24,299 bases of DNA from Legionellales bacterium UBA2469 (GCA_002342175.1 DDPL01000064.1:1-24299); one strand, 5' to 3'. Counted from the stretch's first letter, positions 15,801-24,299 are shown. Program-made: numbers and translations. The notes: generated by a model not told the origin, from the letters alone.

Positions 15801-16387
15801 TATTTCAACAGGAAAAAACGCGACATTCTCAAATGTTAGAACAGGAAAAAGATTTGTTGGATGCTATTGCCGAACTAGAAATTGCAATTCAAACTCTTGA
15901 TAATGATATGCAACAACAATTGCAACAGACATTAGAACAGATTAACCAACAATTAGAGGTGATTTTCCCGCAACTTTTTGGTGGTGGGGAGGCGAAGTTT
16001 GTAGCAAGTTGTGATAATCTCTTAGAGGCAACCGTTACTGTACAAGTTCAATTACCGGGAAAAAAGCAACATCGAATCCAATTGCTTTCCGGTGGTGAAA
16101 AGGCTTTAACGGCGGTGGCGTTATTGTTTTCAATTTTTTCATTGAATCCTGCGCCATTTTGTTTGTTAGATGAAGTTGATGCGGCGTTGGATGATGCAAA
16201 TGTTCAGCGACTTGCAAACTTGATCAGAAATATGTCAAATACCGTACAATTTGTTTTAATAACCCACAACCCATTAACCATGGATGTTGCCATGGCGTTA
16301 GTTGGAGTAACGATGCAGGAACCGGGAGTATCTCGTGTGGTTTCAGTGAATATGGAAACCGCATTGGCAATGGTCAATAAGGAGTAG
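12893..16387 (+). CDS. smc: Chromosome condensation ATPase SMC
   Basis: SMC dimerises and, with ScpA/ScpB, organises and segregates the chromosome. From the ATG at 12893 the protein has 1164 residues, typical for the family, and begins with the conserved FLKQIKIVGFKSFVEPTTL. Walker A GPNGCGKS is at about 33-40, the ABC signature LSGGEKALT at about 1065 and Walker B CLLDEVDAALDD at about 1089. Between them lie two long coiled-coil arms and a hinge at roughly 490-660, of the Trp-rich gammaproteobacterial kind. An in-frame ATG at 12857 would add 12 hydrophobic residues not found in SMC; GGGG before 12893 and family alignment favour the shorter form. The coils are unusually rich in glutamine. zipA follows after two bases. 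Confidence 0.96.
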   Translation: MSVFLKQIKIVGFKSFVEPTTLYFNHPRVAVVGPNGCGKSNVIDAIRWVMGESSPKFLRGDLMSDVIFNGSVQRKPLGVASVEILLDNQNGLLLGAYVTKGDVALRREINRSGESTYYINGQRVRRKDLTDLWLGTGAGARGYAIIGQNMVNHLVEANPEVLRGYLEEAAGVSKYKERRKESAERLNIVMENLARITDIVFELNGQLERLQKEAGDAELYHQYRKQLREYQEQFELANARQLFKKYQKLQEQASQYLQAERHLSQQVEDDETQLQALEQRLIQSQDNIQKAQQHLHQLQMQCQQSEQQYQQRLKDKAYYLQEHEQLLLDKQQLTTQVESEQLELNQLNQTIQTLQESAHQSHEDLLQHRAQEQSLRMALKEAHQERQNSRYQLQQRKTQFQILQAKQEQASTSIAQLKEQMLLLQKNVRQQNGEQFLEKRQQAEMVLLSLQHQKAEQVENLRIAEKQLILIQAEFQQFKNDLIKWQKDMEATTRATLMAQAAYQGMLDAEIPAQQAERLQDWSLKSAWMQKWSVPEAWQKVVDWLWGHFLPAYLGDQSDWLSVIQQQVSGCFSILETFDEKTGLPLPRLIDFLGADKAPMTWIDFASIYLVENEDALLSYQSQLTRQQMLLTPCGIWAGPKWVCRIPLSEMKSQGLATRLHDVQQTEKVLADKTKDYDVFIAQYGLIEKQYIDARATSEQKKQLMMNLEHELKLAQQQLLVYEQQHALFKQERERVLRDCERFEQQYVQMNGQLKDWQIDSERLQSQIIDDEQLDLVSSERIAELQSKLALLEDKTARFVEHDNQKQHELTKLQTQHSFHKLNLPKLVERLQGISARLTVLDQSPIMQDMQDSEILVLNEQLKQQVVQAEIAFNQIVDISKLELQKKAPLVQSLDTLKKQHMVALEKKWKFESELTQMQQEIERLGDMFSEKIWAHLPAEHGTSYFKALISEYERKLELLGDVNLLAVGLFQQEKTRHSQMLEQEKDLLDAIAELEIAIQTLDNDMQQQLQQTLEQINQQLEVIFPQLFGGGEAKFVASCDNLLEATVTVQVQLPGKKQHRIQLLSGGEKALTAVALLFSIFSLNPAPFCLLDEVDAALDDANVQRLANLIRNMSNTVQFVLITHNPLTMDVAMALVGVTMQEPGVSRVVSVNMETALAMVNKE

Positions 16388-16389
16388 CT

Positions 16390-17094
16390 ATGCAAGCCAA
16401 TTGGAGTTTAGTTTTGAATGTCGTTTTTTTAGGTGTTATTTTAGCCATGATTTATTGGAAACTGCACCCGAGATTAAAAAAACCTGCTCAAAGCGATGAG
16501 TTTTCAAATTTAGAGCCCTCTGAATCTGCGGATTCGTTTGAAGATATTGAAGACTTTGAGGTTTTTCAACATATTCCCCCGAATATGGAAATGGAAGAAC
16601 TCGAAGCAATTGATGATGCCGCGCATTCGCCTGAAATTGGTTTGGATTTACCACCGCAAGACCCTATTAGACCGCGTAAAAACTTTATGTTGTTTTTATC
16701 AGCCAAGGGACAGAATATTTTTGCGGGCTATGAATTATTACAAACTTTATTATCCTGTGGCCTTCGATTTGGGGATGGTGGATTTTTTCATCGTCACCAA
16801 CATTCTTCTGGTCAGGGTCCTGTCTTGTTTAGTGTTGCCGCTGCTTCTGCAACGGGAACCTTTGATTTGCAAAACATGGGTTCGATGAGTATGAAAGGCT
16901 TGTGTCTTTTTATGGAGCTCAGTGGAAACGTTGCCATTGATCATGAACGTTTAGATATCTTTATTCAAACCGCTAAACAACTGGCAGAAGAATTGCATGC
17001 GAATTTATTAGATGAATATCAAAAACCTGTTACGGAAGAAACTTTTACACATTTTGACAAAGTAGTTGCATTAGGGGAGGCGTTACCAGCATGA
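16390..17094 (+). CDS. zipA: ZipA, FtsZ membrane anchor and division protein
   Basis: ZipA ties FtsZ protofilaments to the inner membrane early in septation. The 234-residue protein has the expected layout: one N-terminal membrane helix with the N-terminus outside (W5-W23), a charged acidic linker (about 33-80, many Glu, Asp and Ser) and a C-terminal FtsZ-binding domain from about residue 95, starting FMLFLSAKGQNIFAGYELLQ and including GDGGFFHRHQ and GLCLFMEL. It is shorter than E. coli ZipA (328 residues) because the linker is short. AAGGAG at the end of smc is its ribosome binding site. The smc-zipA pairing is common in gammaproteobacteria, where ligA often follows; here zipA instead overlaps murF by four bases (ATGA). 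Confidence 0.92.
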   Translation: MQANWSLVLNVVFLGVILAMIYWKLHPRLKKPAQSDEFSNLEPSESADSFEDIEDFEVFQHIPPNMEMEELEAIDDAAHSPEIGLDLPPQDPIRPRKNFMLFLSAKGQNIFAGYELLQTLLSCGLRFGDGGFFHRHQHSSGQGPVLFSVAAASATGTFDLQNMGSMSMKGLCLFMELSGNVAIDHERLDIFIQTAKQLAEELHANLLDEYQKPVTEETFTHFDKVVALGEALPA

Positions 17095-18428
17095 GATTAT
17101 CGCAATTGGCCGCGTGGCTAAACATCTCATGTGATGAAGATGTTGAGGTCAGTGGTGTATGCATTGATACTCGACAAATAAGCCAACAGCAATTGTTTGT
17201 GGCATTTCCTGGGGAAAAAGTTGATGGTCATGATTATGTCAAAATGGCTGTTGAAAAAGGTGCATCAGCGGTAATGGTGAATCGTCATTTGGAAGATGTG
17301 AATGTTCCTCAATTGGTAGTGAAGGATAGTTTGCAAGCATTAACTACCTTAGCAGAGGGGTATCGTCACCAATTGAAATGTAAAATCATGGCTCTAACAG
17401 GCAGCAATGGAAAAACCTCCGTCAAAGAAATGCTAGCGCAAATCATGCCACAATCTGCCTTTGTATCGAAGGGTAATTTTAATAATCATTTAGGAGTTCC
17501 TATAAATCTTCTTAATGTACCTGAAAATTGTGAATATGCTGTCTTTGAACTTGGTGCAAATCAAAAAGGTGATATCGCTCTAACTGCAGGACTTGTAAAA
17601 CCTGATGTAGCGCTTATCAATAATATTGGGCCTGCGCATTTAGGTGGATTTGGTTCCATTGATGGAGTTGCTATTGCTAAAGGTGAAATTTATGATGCAT
17701 TGCAACCAAAAGGCATTGCGGTTGTGAACGATGACGATGCATATGCACATTTTTGGGATGAACAATTGTTAGATGTTCAAGTGCTTCGCTATTCAAGTGA
17801 GCATCCTACTGATGTGTGGGCTTCGGAAATTGTGATATTACCCTCAGGTTGTTACCGCTTTCAACTGCATGTTTTTGAAGAAAAACAAATTGTTGAACTG
17901 CGTGTTCCAGGTCATCATCAAATGCAAAATGCATTGGCCGCAGCTGCCATGGCATCAGCATTATCGATTTCATTGGCAAAAATTGTACAAGGCTTAATGC
18001 GTTTTACGGGCGTTGGTGGGCGTTTAAATATCATGGTTGGATATAATGAAGCAACGGTTATTGATGACACCTATAATGCAAATTTAGCCTCAGTAAAAGC
18101 TGGATTGGAAGTGTTGGCCAAACGTGAAGGCGAAAAAATTCTTGTGATTGGAGATTTGGCAGAGCTTGGTGAGTTTGTTGAAGCACAACACGCACAAATT
18201 GGTGAAATTGCACGAAAGCTAGGCATTCATAAACTTTTTGCAGTCGGTCAATCGACACCTTCGACTGTGGCTGCATTTGGGGAAGGGGGGTATCATTTTA
18301 CTTCTCAAAAAGAACTTGTTGTACATTTACGAAAATGTTTGCATAAACAAGTGAATATTTTAGTGAAAGGTTCACGCTCTTCTCGAATGGAAGAGGTCGT
18401 GGAACAAATTTCAGGAACATCATTATAA
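17091..18428 (+). CDS. murF: UDP-MurNAc-tripeptide D-alanyl-D-alanine ligase
   Basis: MurF adds D-Ala-D-Ala to the UDP-MurNAc tripeptide, completing the pentapeptide precursor in the cytoplasm. The 445-residue product has the Mur ligase three-domain order: an N-terminal UMP-binding domain (SGVCIDTR, 21-28), the central ATPase with P-loop TGSNGKTSVKEM (about 103-114) and FNNHLGVPINLL, and the C-terminal domain ending VKGSRSSRMEEVV. DDTYNANLAS matches the MurF DDxYNANPxS motif, with Leu in place of the usual Pro. The start overlaps the zipA stop, implying translational coupling of a division gene to a cell-wall gene. The usual upstream murE is not found. Confidence 0.95.
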   Translation: MRLSQLAAWLNISCDEDVEVSGVCIDTRQISQQQLFVAFPGEKVDGHDYVKMAVEKGASAVMVNRHLEDVNVPQLVVKDSLQALTTLAEGYRHQLKCKIMALTGSNGKTSVKEMLAQIMPQSAFVSKGNFNNHLGVPINLLNVPENCEYAVFELGANQKGDIALTAGLVKPDVALINNIGPAHLGGFGSIDGVAIAKGEIYDALQPKGIAVVNDDDAYAHFWDEQLLDVQVLRYSSEHPTDVWASEIVILPSGCYRFQLHVFEEKQIVELRVPGHHQMQNALAAAAMASALSISLAKIVQGLMRFTGVGGRLNIMVGYNEATVIDDTYNANLASVKAGLEVLAKREGEKILVIGDLAELGEFVEAQHAQIGEIARKLGIHKLFAVGQSTPSTVAAFGEGGYHFTSQKELVVHLRKCLHKQVNILVKGSRSSRMEEVVEQISGTSL

Positions 18429-18441
18429 TTAAAGGAACATC

Positions 18442-19527
18442 ATGCTTTACTGGTTAACCCAATTGTTGCAGGGAAAATATCATGCACTTCGCGTATTTCA
18501 ATATTTAACGTTTCGATCGATTCTTGCTGCTTTAACAGCAATGTTTTTTGCATTGTTTCTGGGGCCTTATACGATTCAGTGGCTACGTAAAATGCAAATC
18601 GGTCAAATGGTTCGTGATGATGGCCCTAAATCACATTTTTCCAAAGCTGGGACGCCAACCATGGGCGGCATTTTGATTTTATTTGCAATTACTATGAGTA
18701 CACTGCTGTGGGGAAATTTAATCCAAGCCAATCTTTGGTTGGTATTGATTGTAACCTGGGGTTTTGGTCTATTGGGTTGGTTTGATGATTATCGAAAATT
18801 GGTTCTCAAAAATAGTAAAGGAGTATCTGCAAAAGGTAAATTATTGGTTCAGTCTTTGTTTGCACTCGTAGCAGTCGTTTATTTATACATGCATGCTTCG
18901 CTTCCCATTCATACACAATTGGTTGTCCCTTTTTTTAAAAATACCCTCATTAATTTAGGCTGGATATTTCCCATTTTTGGTTATTTGGTCATTGTTGGAA
19001 GCAGCAATGCTGTGAATTTAACGGATGGCTTGGATGGTTTAGCCATTCTTCCTATTGTGATGGTTTCAGGTGCGCTAGGTATTTTTGCATATGTTGCAAG
19101 CAATTCCGTTTATGCGCATTACTTATCCATTCCCTATGTCCCTAATACAGAAGAGCTCACTATATTTTGCGCATCAATCGTGGGTGCCGGCTTAGGATTT
19201 TTATGGTACAACACCTATCCTGCGCAAATTTTTATGGGTGATGTCGGTTCACTTTCATTGGGCGCTGCCATAGGTTTGATTGCTGTTCTGGTTCGTCAAG
19301 AGTTGATTTTATTATTGATGGGTGGGTTGTTTGTGATGGAAACACTATCCGTTATCATGCAAGTGGCTTATTTTAAATATACTGGTGGAAAGCGTTTATT
19401 TAAAATGGCACCAATTCACCATCATTTTGAATTGAAAGGATGGACAGAGCCTAAAGTCATTGTTCGTTTCTGGATTATTACAGTGGTGTTGGTTTTAATT
19501 GGTTTGGCAACCATGAAATTAAGATAG
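18442..19527 (+). CDS. mraY: Phospho-MurNAc-pentapeptide translocase
   Basis: MraY transfers phospho-MurNAc-pentapeptide to undecaprenyl phosphate, forming lipid I at the inner membrane. The 361-residue length equals the usual size, with about ten membrane segments. Conserved cytoplasmic motifs are [18 protein letters not shown] (59-76), the aspartate pair in GWFDDYRKL (D115, D116), [32 protein letters not shown] and the histidine-rich [18 protein letters not shown] precedes the ATG, 13 bases after murF. All catalytic positions look intact. Confidence 0.97.
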   Translation: MLYWLTQLLQGKYHALRVFQYLTFRSILAALTAMFFALFLGPYTIQWLRKMQIGQMVRDDGPKSHFSKAGTPTMGGILILFAITMSTLLWGNLIQANLWLVLIVTWGFGLLGWFDDYRKLVLKNSKGVSAKGKLLVQSLFALVAVVYLYMHASLPIHTQLVVPFFKNTLINLGWIFPIFGYLVIVGSSNAVNLTDGLDGLAILPIVMVSGALGIFAYVASNSVYAHYLSIPYVPNTEELTIFCASIVGAGLGFLWYNTYPAQIFMGDVGSLSLGAAIGLIAVLVRQELILLLMGGLFVMETLSVIMQVAYFKYTGGKRLFKMAPIHHHFELKGWTEPKVIVRFWIITVVLVLIGLATMKLR

Positions 19528-19538
19528 GGCTTCAATCG

Positions 19539-20867
19539 ATGCATAAAATGATTCTGGTGTTAGGGCTGGGGAAAACGGGTTTTTCAATTGCGCGCTATAT
19601 GCAGCATATGGGCAAAAATTTTGCGATATATGATACCCGCTTGAATCCACCCGATCTTGATAAGTTTAAACAGGCTTTCCCTAACATTGCTGTTTATTGC
19701 CAAGCTTATGAGGATGCATTGCTAGATAGTGTTGAAAAAATCATTTGTAGTCCAGGGGTTTCTCCCTCAGAATCAATTATGCAAAAAGCCCTGGAACGTC
19801 ATATACCCATTGAAAGCGAGTTGGATTGTTTGGCGGATGAAATTTCAGTACCTGTCATTGCAATTACGGGTTCGAATGGAAAATCGACTGTCACTACTTT
19901 GGTCGGTGAGATGGCGAAACGTGCCGGATTAAAGGTCGCTGTGGGTGGGAATCTTGGCACTCCTGTTTTAGACATGTTGCTCGATGCTCATGACTATGAT
20001 TTATGGGTTTTGGAGTTATCCAGTTTTCAATTAAATTTTATGCATCGATTACGTATTAAAGCAGCAACGATTTTAAATATTTCTCCTGATCATTTGGATT
20101 GGCATGGAAGTATGGATAATTATATTGCGGCAAAACATCAAATTTATAAGCATGCTGAATATGTTATTTTTAATCGTGATGATATGCATACTTACCCCCA
20201 TAATGTAACCGGGATTTCTCAATCCTTCGGATTAAGTATTCCAGTTTCTGATACCGAATGGGGTTTATCAAACATGGATTTGATGCAGGGACATGAGGTT
20301 TGGATATCGGTGCGAGACCTTAAGCTTCAAGGCCAGCATAATTGGATGAATGTTTTGGCAGCCATGGGTTTGGCGCATGCGGCCGCTATTGAAAAAAAAG
20401 CGATTATCGATGTTTTAAAATCATTTTCTGGATTATCACATCGAACCCAGTGGGCTGGTGCGATTAATGGTATTGTTTTTATCAATGATTCAAAAGGAAC
20501 AAATCTTGGCGCAACACAAGCGGCAATTGAAGGTATTGGTCCAACTATTTCCGGAAAGCTCATTTTGATTGCAGGCGGGCTTGGAAAGGGTGCGGATTTT
20601 TCACCTTTGCGAGAAACCTTGCAACATTATGTAAAAAAGGTCATCCTAATTGGAAAGGATGCAGATTTGCTAGCCCAATACTGGGAAGGTGCAGCACTTT
20701 TACAAAAGGTAGCGTCCTTGCAACAGGCTGTTATTGAAGCACATGCGTCGGCAACAGCAGGAGATCTGGTTTTATTGTCTCCAGCATGCGCTAGTTTTGA
20801 TATGTTCAAAGGTTATGAACATCGCGGAGAAGAGTTTGTCAAATATGTAAGGGAATTGATGACATGA
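19539..20867 (+). CDS. murD: UDP-MurNAc-L-alanine:D-glutamate ligase
   Basis: MurD adds D-glutamate to UDP-MurNAc-L-alanine in the cytoplasm. The 442-residue protein shows VLGLGKTGFSIARY (UDP-binding, 7-20), the P-loop ITGSNGKSTVTT (109-120), VLELSSFQL, NISPDHLDWHGSMDNYIAAK and the C-terminal INDSKGTNLGAT and LSPACASFDMFKGYEHRG. The start at ATG 19539 has an AGGG nine bases upstream; an ATG three codons on (19548) is also possible. The stop overlaps the ftsW start (ATGA). Length and motifs match the family closely. Confidence 0.96.
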   Translation: MHKMILVLGLGKTGFSIARYMQHMGKNFAIYDTRLNPPDLDKFKQAFPNIAVYCQAYEDALLDSVEKIICSPGVSPSESIMQKALERHIPIESELDCLADEISVPVIAITGSNGKSTVTTLVGEMAKRAGLKVAVGGNLGTPVLDMLLDAHDYDLWVLELSSFQLNFMHRLRIKAATILNISPDHLDWHGSMDNYIAAKHQIYKHAEYVIFNRDDMHTYPHNVTGISQSFGLSIPVSDTEWGLSNMDLMQGHEVWISVRDLKLQGQHNWMNVLAAMGLAHAAAIEKKAIIDVLKSFSGLSHRTQWAGAINGIVFINDSKGTNLGATQAAIEGIGPTISGKLILIAGGLGKGADFSPLRETLQHYVKKVILIGKDADLLAQYWEGAALLQKVASLQQAVIEAHASATAGDLVLLSPACASFDMFKGYEHRGEEFVKYVRELMT

Positions 20868-22027
20868 TACTATTTGCCCCGGAACGAAAATCAGTTCCAT
20901 CACATGCCATGTACGATAAATTATTTGTTGGCACAATTGTGTGTTTAATCATGATGGGTTTGATGATGGTGTCTTCGAGTTCAGTGATGATGGCAACAAA
21001 AAATTATCATCAACCTTTTTATTTTCTAATACGGCAGAGTATTTATCTTGGCATTGGTTTTGTCATGGCCTTGATTGTCATGCGTTTGGACACGCGATTC
21101 TGGGAAAAAAATAGTTTTGGATTGCTGTTAATTTGCCTTGTCATGATGATCGCGGTGCTGATTCCTGGTGTGGGCAAAATGGTGAATGGTAGCCGACGTT
21201 GGTTAGCCATTGGTCCGATTGGTATTCAAGTCTCTGAACTTGCAAAATTACTGGTGATATTATACATGTCCAGTTATTTGGTTCGACAATCTTATCGAAC
21301 CAATCATCAAATATTGGGATTTTTAAAACCCATGCTGGTTTTAAGTATTATTGCAATTTTACTTTTACTTGAACCTGATTTTGGTGCCACTGTTGTGATT
21401 GTTTCGACCGTCATGATGATGCTATTTTTATCCGGTGTTCGATGGATTTATTACATCATCATGATTGTCATGGTGATGCTTTCTCTTGCTGCTCTTGCAA
21501 TTGCATCCCCTTATCGCGTGGCTCGATTAACTGCATTTTTAAATCCTTGGGCTGATCAATTTAAATCAGGTTATCAGTTAACCCAGGCACTCATTGCATT
21601 TGGCCGCGGCGGTTGGTGTGGACAAGGTTTAGGCGATAGTATTCAGAAAATGTTTTATTTGCCGGAGGCGCATACCGATTTTCTATTTGCTGTGATTGGC
21701 GAAGAACTGGGTTTTGTAGGAATTTTCACAATTTTAGTGTTATATGCTTTGATTTTTTGGCGGGGTTTAGCTATTGGATTTCAAGCCTTTCAACAACGCC
21801 GATTCTATGCAGCATTTGCCTCATATGGTTTAACCTGTTGGTTAGTGTTTCAAGCACTTATCAATATGGGTGTCAATTCAGGAATGCTACCCACTAAAGG
21901 TTTGACCTTGCCTTTTTTAAGTTATGGTGGTGCAAGTTTGGTGGTTAATTGTATTGTGATTGCCTTATTATTAAGAATTGATCATGAAAATCGATGGTTT
22001 GCGATTGGATTGCGTACCCATGCGTAA
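20864..22027 (+). CDS. ftsW: FtsW, septal peptidoglycan glycosyltransferase
   Basis: FtsW is a SEDS-family polytopic membrane enzyme that polymerises lipid II into glycan strands at the division site with FtsI. The 387 residues hold about ten hydrophobic segments after a short cytoplasmic N-terminus. Family motifs include NGSRRWLAIGPIGIQVSELAK, LLEPDFGATVVI, the catalytic-loop region YQLTQALIAFGRGGWCGQGL, LPEAHTDFLFAVIGEELGFVG and the C-terminal LPFLSYGGASLVV. Position after murD supports FtsW over RodA. The first 16 residues contain no membrane segment and are variable. Normally murG follows; here a 94-base gap leads to murC. Confidence 0.95.
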   Translation: MILFAPERKSVPSHAMYDKLFVGTIVCLIMMGLMMVSSSSVMMATKNYHQPFYFLIRQSIYLGIGFVMALIVMRLDTRFWEKNSFGLLLICLVMMIAVLIPGVGKMVNGSRRWLAIGPIGIQVSELAKLLVILYMSSYLVRQSYRTNHQILGFLKPMLVLSIIAILLLLEPDFGATVVIVSTVMMMLFLSGVRWIYYIIMIVMVMLSLAALAIASPYRVARLTAFLNPWADQFKSGYQLTQALIAFGRGGWCGQGLGDSIQKMFYLPEAHTDFLFAVIGEELGFVGIFTILVLYALIFWRGLAIGFQAFQQRRFYAAFASYGLTCWLVFQALINMGVNSGMLPTKGLTLPFLSYGGASLVVNCIVIALLLRIDHENRWFAIGLRTHA

Positions 22028-22121
22028 AAATCATGTTCTTTTGCTATTGAATTAGGTAGAATATGTTGAATTATGAATCATTTAAATCATTTTTAGCTGT
22101 TTAAACTCGAGAGAAAAAATT

Positions 22122-23546
22122 ATGAAAAGATTGCCAACTTATCAACCAATGCGAATGGGGCATGTGAAGCATATCCATTTTGTCGGAATTGGTGGGGTTG
22201 GTATGTGTGGGATCGCAGAAGTTTTATATAATGAAGGTTATCATATTAGCGGGTCAGATGCTTCTGAAAGCAAGTATGTCAATCATTTAAGAAAGATTGG
22301 TATTCGTGTTTATATTGGACATCATCAAAACCATATCCAAGATGCAGATGTTATTGTGGTTTCTTCAGCCATTCCCCAAGATAACCCTGAAGTCATTGCA
22401 GCACGAGAAAGACAAATTCCAATTATTCCAAGGGCTGCGATGCTTGCTGAATTGATGCGTTTTCGTCATGGCATTGCCATTGCTGGTACACATGGAAAAA
22501 CCACAACCACAAGTTTAGTCACCAGTCTTTTAACAGAAGGTGGTCTCGATCCAAGTTATGTTATCGGTGGTAAATTAAATAGCTCAGGCACCAATGCACA
22601 ATTAGGACATTCTCCGTATTTTGTTGCGGAAGCCGATGAAAGTGATGCGTCTTTTTTATTTTTAAAACCTATGATGGCGGTGGTCACGAATATTGATGCA
22701 GATCATTTACAAACCTATAACGATAATTTTGATACTTTAAGAGATGCATTTGTTGAGTTTTTACATCATTTACCATTTTATGGCCTAGCGGTTGTCTGTC
22801 ATGATGATCCGGTTGTTGAGTCCATTATTCCAAAAATTGCACGTCCATTCAGAACGTATGGTTATCGTGAGCAATGTCATTATCGTGCGACCAATTGGGT
22901 GCAAGATGGTTTGGTCAATTCATTCACGGTTGTGCGGCCATCACCATATCAACCGTTACATATTCAGTTTGGCAGTCCTGGACGTCATAATGTATTGAAC
23001 GCTTTGGCAGCCATTGCGATTGCAACAGAGCTGGGTGTATCTGATGAAGCGATTCAAACTGGATTTAAAAAATTTGAAGGCGTTGGACGTCGTTTCCAGT
23101 TATTGGGCGAAAAAGATTTTCAACATGGCAAGGCCTTGGTTATCGATGATTATGGCCACCATCCACGTGAAATTCGTTCAACGATTGATGCCTTTCGTTC
23201 GGTTTGGCCACAAAAGAGATTGGTGCATGTTTTTCAACCCCATCGATATACACGAACCGAATCGTTGTTCAGCGATTTTGTAGATGTATTATCCATGGCT
23301 GACGAAGTTTTATTACTGGATATTTATCCCGCGGGTGAACAAGCTATTCAAGGTATTAGCAGTTTTCATTTGGCTGAAAAAGTCAACAACCAACATCAAA
23401 ACAAAGTGAAGTTGGTCGGCAACAGCGATATTGAAAATTTGCTTGATCAAGTTGTGCAAGATGGCGATGCGATTTTAATGCAAGGCGCAGGTAGCATTGG
23501 TCAAATGGCATATCAATTGATCCAAAAAAAAATAGGTGCATTATGA
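22122..23546 (+). CDS. murC: UDP-N-acetylmuramate-L-alanine ligase
   Basis: MurC adds the first amino acid, L-alanine, to UDP-MurNAc. The 474-residue protein begins its Rossmann-like UDP-binding domain with HFVGIGGVGMCGIAEVL (19-35) and SGSDASES, followed by the P-loop GTHGKTTTTSL (122-132), the catalytic VAEADESDASFL and TNIDADHLQTY, and a C-terminal domain with VIDDYGHHPREI and FQPHRYTRT. The ATG at 22122 is ten residues ahead of the usual MurC start region, within normal variation; GAGAG is a weak ribosome binding site. The 94 bases before it are the longest gap in the cluster. The stop overlaps murB by four bases. Confidence 0.96.
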   Translation: MKRLPTYQPMRMGHVKHIHFVGIGGVGMCGIAEVLYNEGYHISGSDASESKYVNHLRKIGIRVYIGHHQNHIQDADVIVVSSAIPQDNPEVIAARERQIPIIPRAAMLAELMRFRHGIAIAGTHGKTTTTSLVTSLLTEGGLDPSYVIGGKLNSSGTNAQLGHSPYFVAEADESDASFLFLKPMMAVVTNIDADHLQTYNDNFDTLRDAFVEFLHHLPFYGLAVVCHDDPVVESIIPKIARPFRTYGYREQCHYRATNWVQDGLVNSFTVVRPSPYQPLHIQFGSPGRHNVLNALAAIAIATELGVSDEAIQTGFKKFEGVGRRFQLLGEKDFQHGKALVIDDYGHHPREIRSTIDAFRSVWPQKRLVHVFQPHRYTRTESLFSDFVDVLSMADEVLLLDIYPAGEQAIQGISSFHLAEKVNNQHQNKVKLVGNSDIENLLDQVVQDGDAILMQGAGSIGQMAYQLIQKKIGAL

Positions 23547-24299
23547 CGCAATCTGCGATTCCTCATTTAGATGAAATGGGAACATTGCTATTGAATGAAT
23601 CATTGGCTGAATATAATACATGGCGTGTGGGAGGGCCTGCTGCACGCCTATTTAAACCGCATCATATACAAGGGTTGCAACAATTTCTACAACAACTGCC
23701 ATTGCAAGAACCCGTTTTGTGGTTAGGTTTAGGTAGTAATTCTTTAATATCTGATAAGGGATTTGATGGCACGGTGATTTTAACCCAAGGTTGCTTAAAA
23801 TCTTTAGAGAAAACTTTAGTAGATCACGTTCGTGTTGAGGCAGGTGTTTCATGTGCTCAAATGGCAAGGTTTTGTGCGAGAAATGGATTGGTGAATGGTG
23901 AGTTCTGGGCTGGTATTCCAGGAACATTTGGGGGTGCATTGCGCATGAATGCAGGGTGTTATCAATCTGAAACATGGGAATATGTGATTGAAGTCGAAAC
24001 CATTGACCGACAAGGTAACATTCACAAACGTTTACCGCAGGAGTTTGAAGTTGGATATCGTCATGTTAAAGGTTTAAAAGAAAATGAAGAATGGTTTATT
24101 GCTGCCACATGTCGATTACCATTAGGTAATTCAGAATCATCTTTACAAAAAATTAAAGAACTTTTAGCAAAGCGCGCCGCAACGCAACCAACGGGAGAAT
24201 ACAACTGTGGCTCGGTGTTTCGTAATCCACCCGGAGATTATGCAGCACGTTTAATTGAATCTTGTGGATTAAAAGGCCATCGTTTAGGTGGAGCACAGG
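23543..24299 (+). CDS. murB: UDP-N-acetylenolpyruvoylglucosamine reductase (3' partial)
   Basis: MurB is the FAD- and NADPH-dependent enzyme that reduces UDP-GlcNAc-enolpyruvate to UDP-MurNAc, the second committed step of peptidoglycan synthesis. The frame is open from ATG 23543 to the window end (252 complete codons), so about 40-60 residues are missing. FAD-binding features are NTWRVGGPA (25-33), LGLGSNSLISD (61-71) and AGIPGTFGGALRMNAGCY (123-140). The catalytic serine lies in NCGSVFRNP (S224), followed by the substrate-binding AARLIESCGLKGHRLGGAQ. The compact GSVFRNP form with RLIESCGLKG resembles type II MurB (Staphylococcus-like) rather than the E. coli type I enzyme. It overlaps murC by four bases (ATGA). 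Confidence 0.95.
   Translation, partial: MTQSAIPHLDEMGTLLLNESLAEYNTWRVGGPAARLFKPHHIQGLQQFLQQLPLQEPVLWLGLGSNSLISDKGFDGTVILTQGCLKSLEKTLVDHVRVEAGVSCAQMARFCARNGLVNGEFWAGIPGTFGGALRMNAGCYQSETWEYVIEVETIDRQGNIHKRLPQEFEVGYRHVKGLKENEEWFIAATCRLPLGNSESSLQKIKELLAKRAATQPTGEYNCGSVFRNPPGDYAARLIESCGLKGHRLGGAQ

Noticed and set aside
22063..22104. 13-codon micro-ORF between ftsW and murC, possible leader peptide
   Set aside because: No ribosome binding site, no attenuator-like structure and no codon pattern suggest that it is translated; such short frames are expected by chance.

Overview
The window is a compact, low-GC bacterial chromosome segment, most of it on the + strand. The gene set points to a gammaproteobacterium: ZipA is essentially restricted to that class, EpmA is a proteobacterial EF-P modification enzyme, and SMC has a gammaproteobacterial-type hinge. 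A DUF2608-type HAD protein, an ankyrin-like protein and a probable remnant of a ULP-like protease next to ordinary housekeeping genes suggest a host-associated lineage such as the Legionellales (Legionella/Coxiella relatives). That placement is an inference; no rRNA gene is present to confirm it.

Region 1 (1-4870) is a tightly coupled SUF iron-sulfur cluster operon: sufC (5' end cut off by the window), sufD, sufS, a sufU-type scaffold/sulfur-transfer gene and sufT. Several junctions overlap by 1-4 bases. epmA (lysylation of elongation factor P) follows only one base after sufT and is probably co-transcribed.

Region 2 (4871-6263) is a small accessory island. It holds a MazF-like toxin with an upstream ribbon-helix-helix antitoxin on the - strand, then a frameshifted remnant that looks like the catalytic end of a C48/ULP-like cysteine protease.

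Region 3 (6271-10140) carries a DEAD-box helicase with coaD, a convergent plsC-type acyltransferase, and a divergent DesB-like fatty acid desaturase. The desaturase has a good promoter, a cluster of inverted repeats that may be an operator, and a strong intrinsic terminator.

Region 4 (10233-12794) is a two-gene unit: a 586-residue protein with degenerate ankyrin-like repeats, and a HAD-fold protein of the DUF2608 type. Neither can be given a firm function.

Region 5 (12893-24299, end) is a cell-division and cell-wall block: smc, zipA, murF, mraY, murD, ftsW, murC and murB (3' end cut off). ZipA recruits and anchors FtsZ. MurB and MurC-F build UDP-MurNAc-pentapeptide, MraY makes lipid I, and FtsW polymerises glycan strands at the septum. 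The arrangement departs from the usual dcw order: zipA overlaps murF directly, and murG is missing between ftsW and murC.
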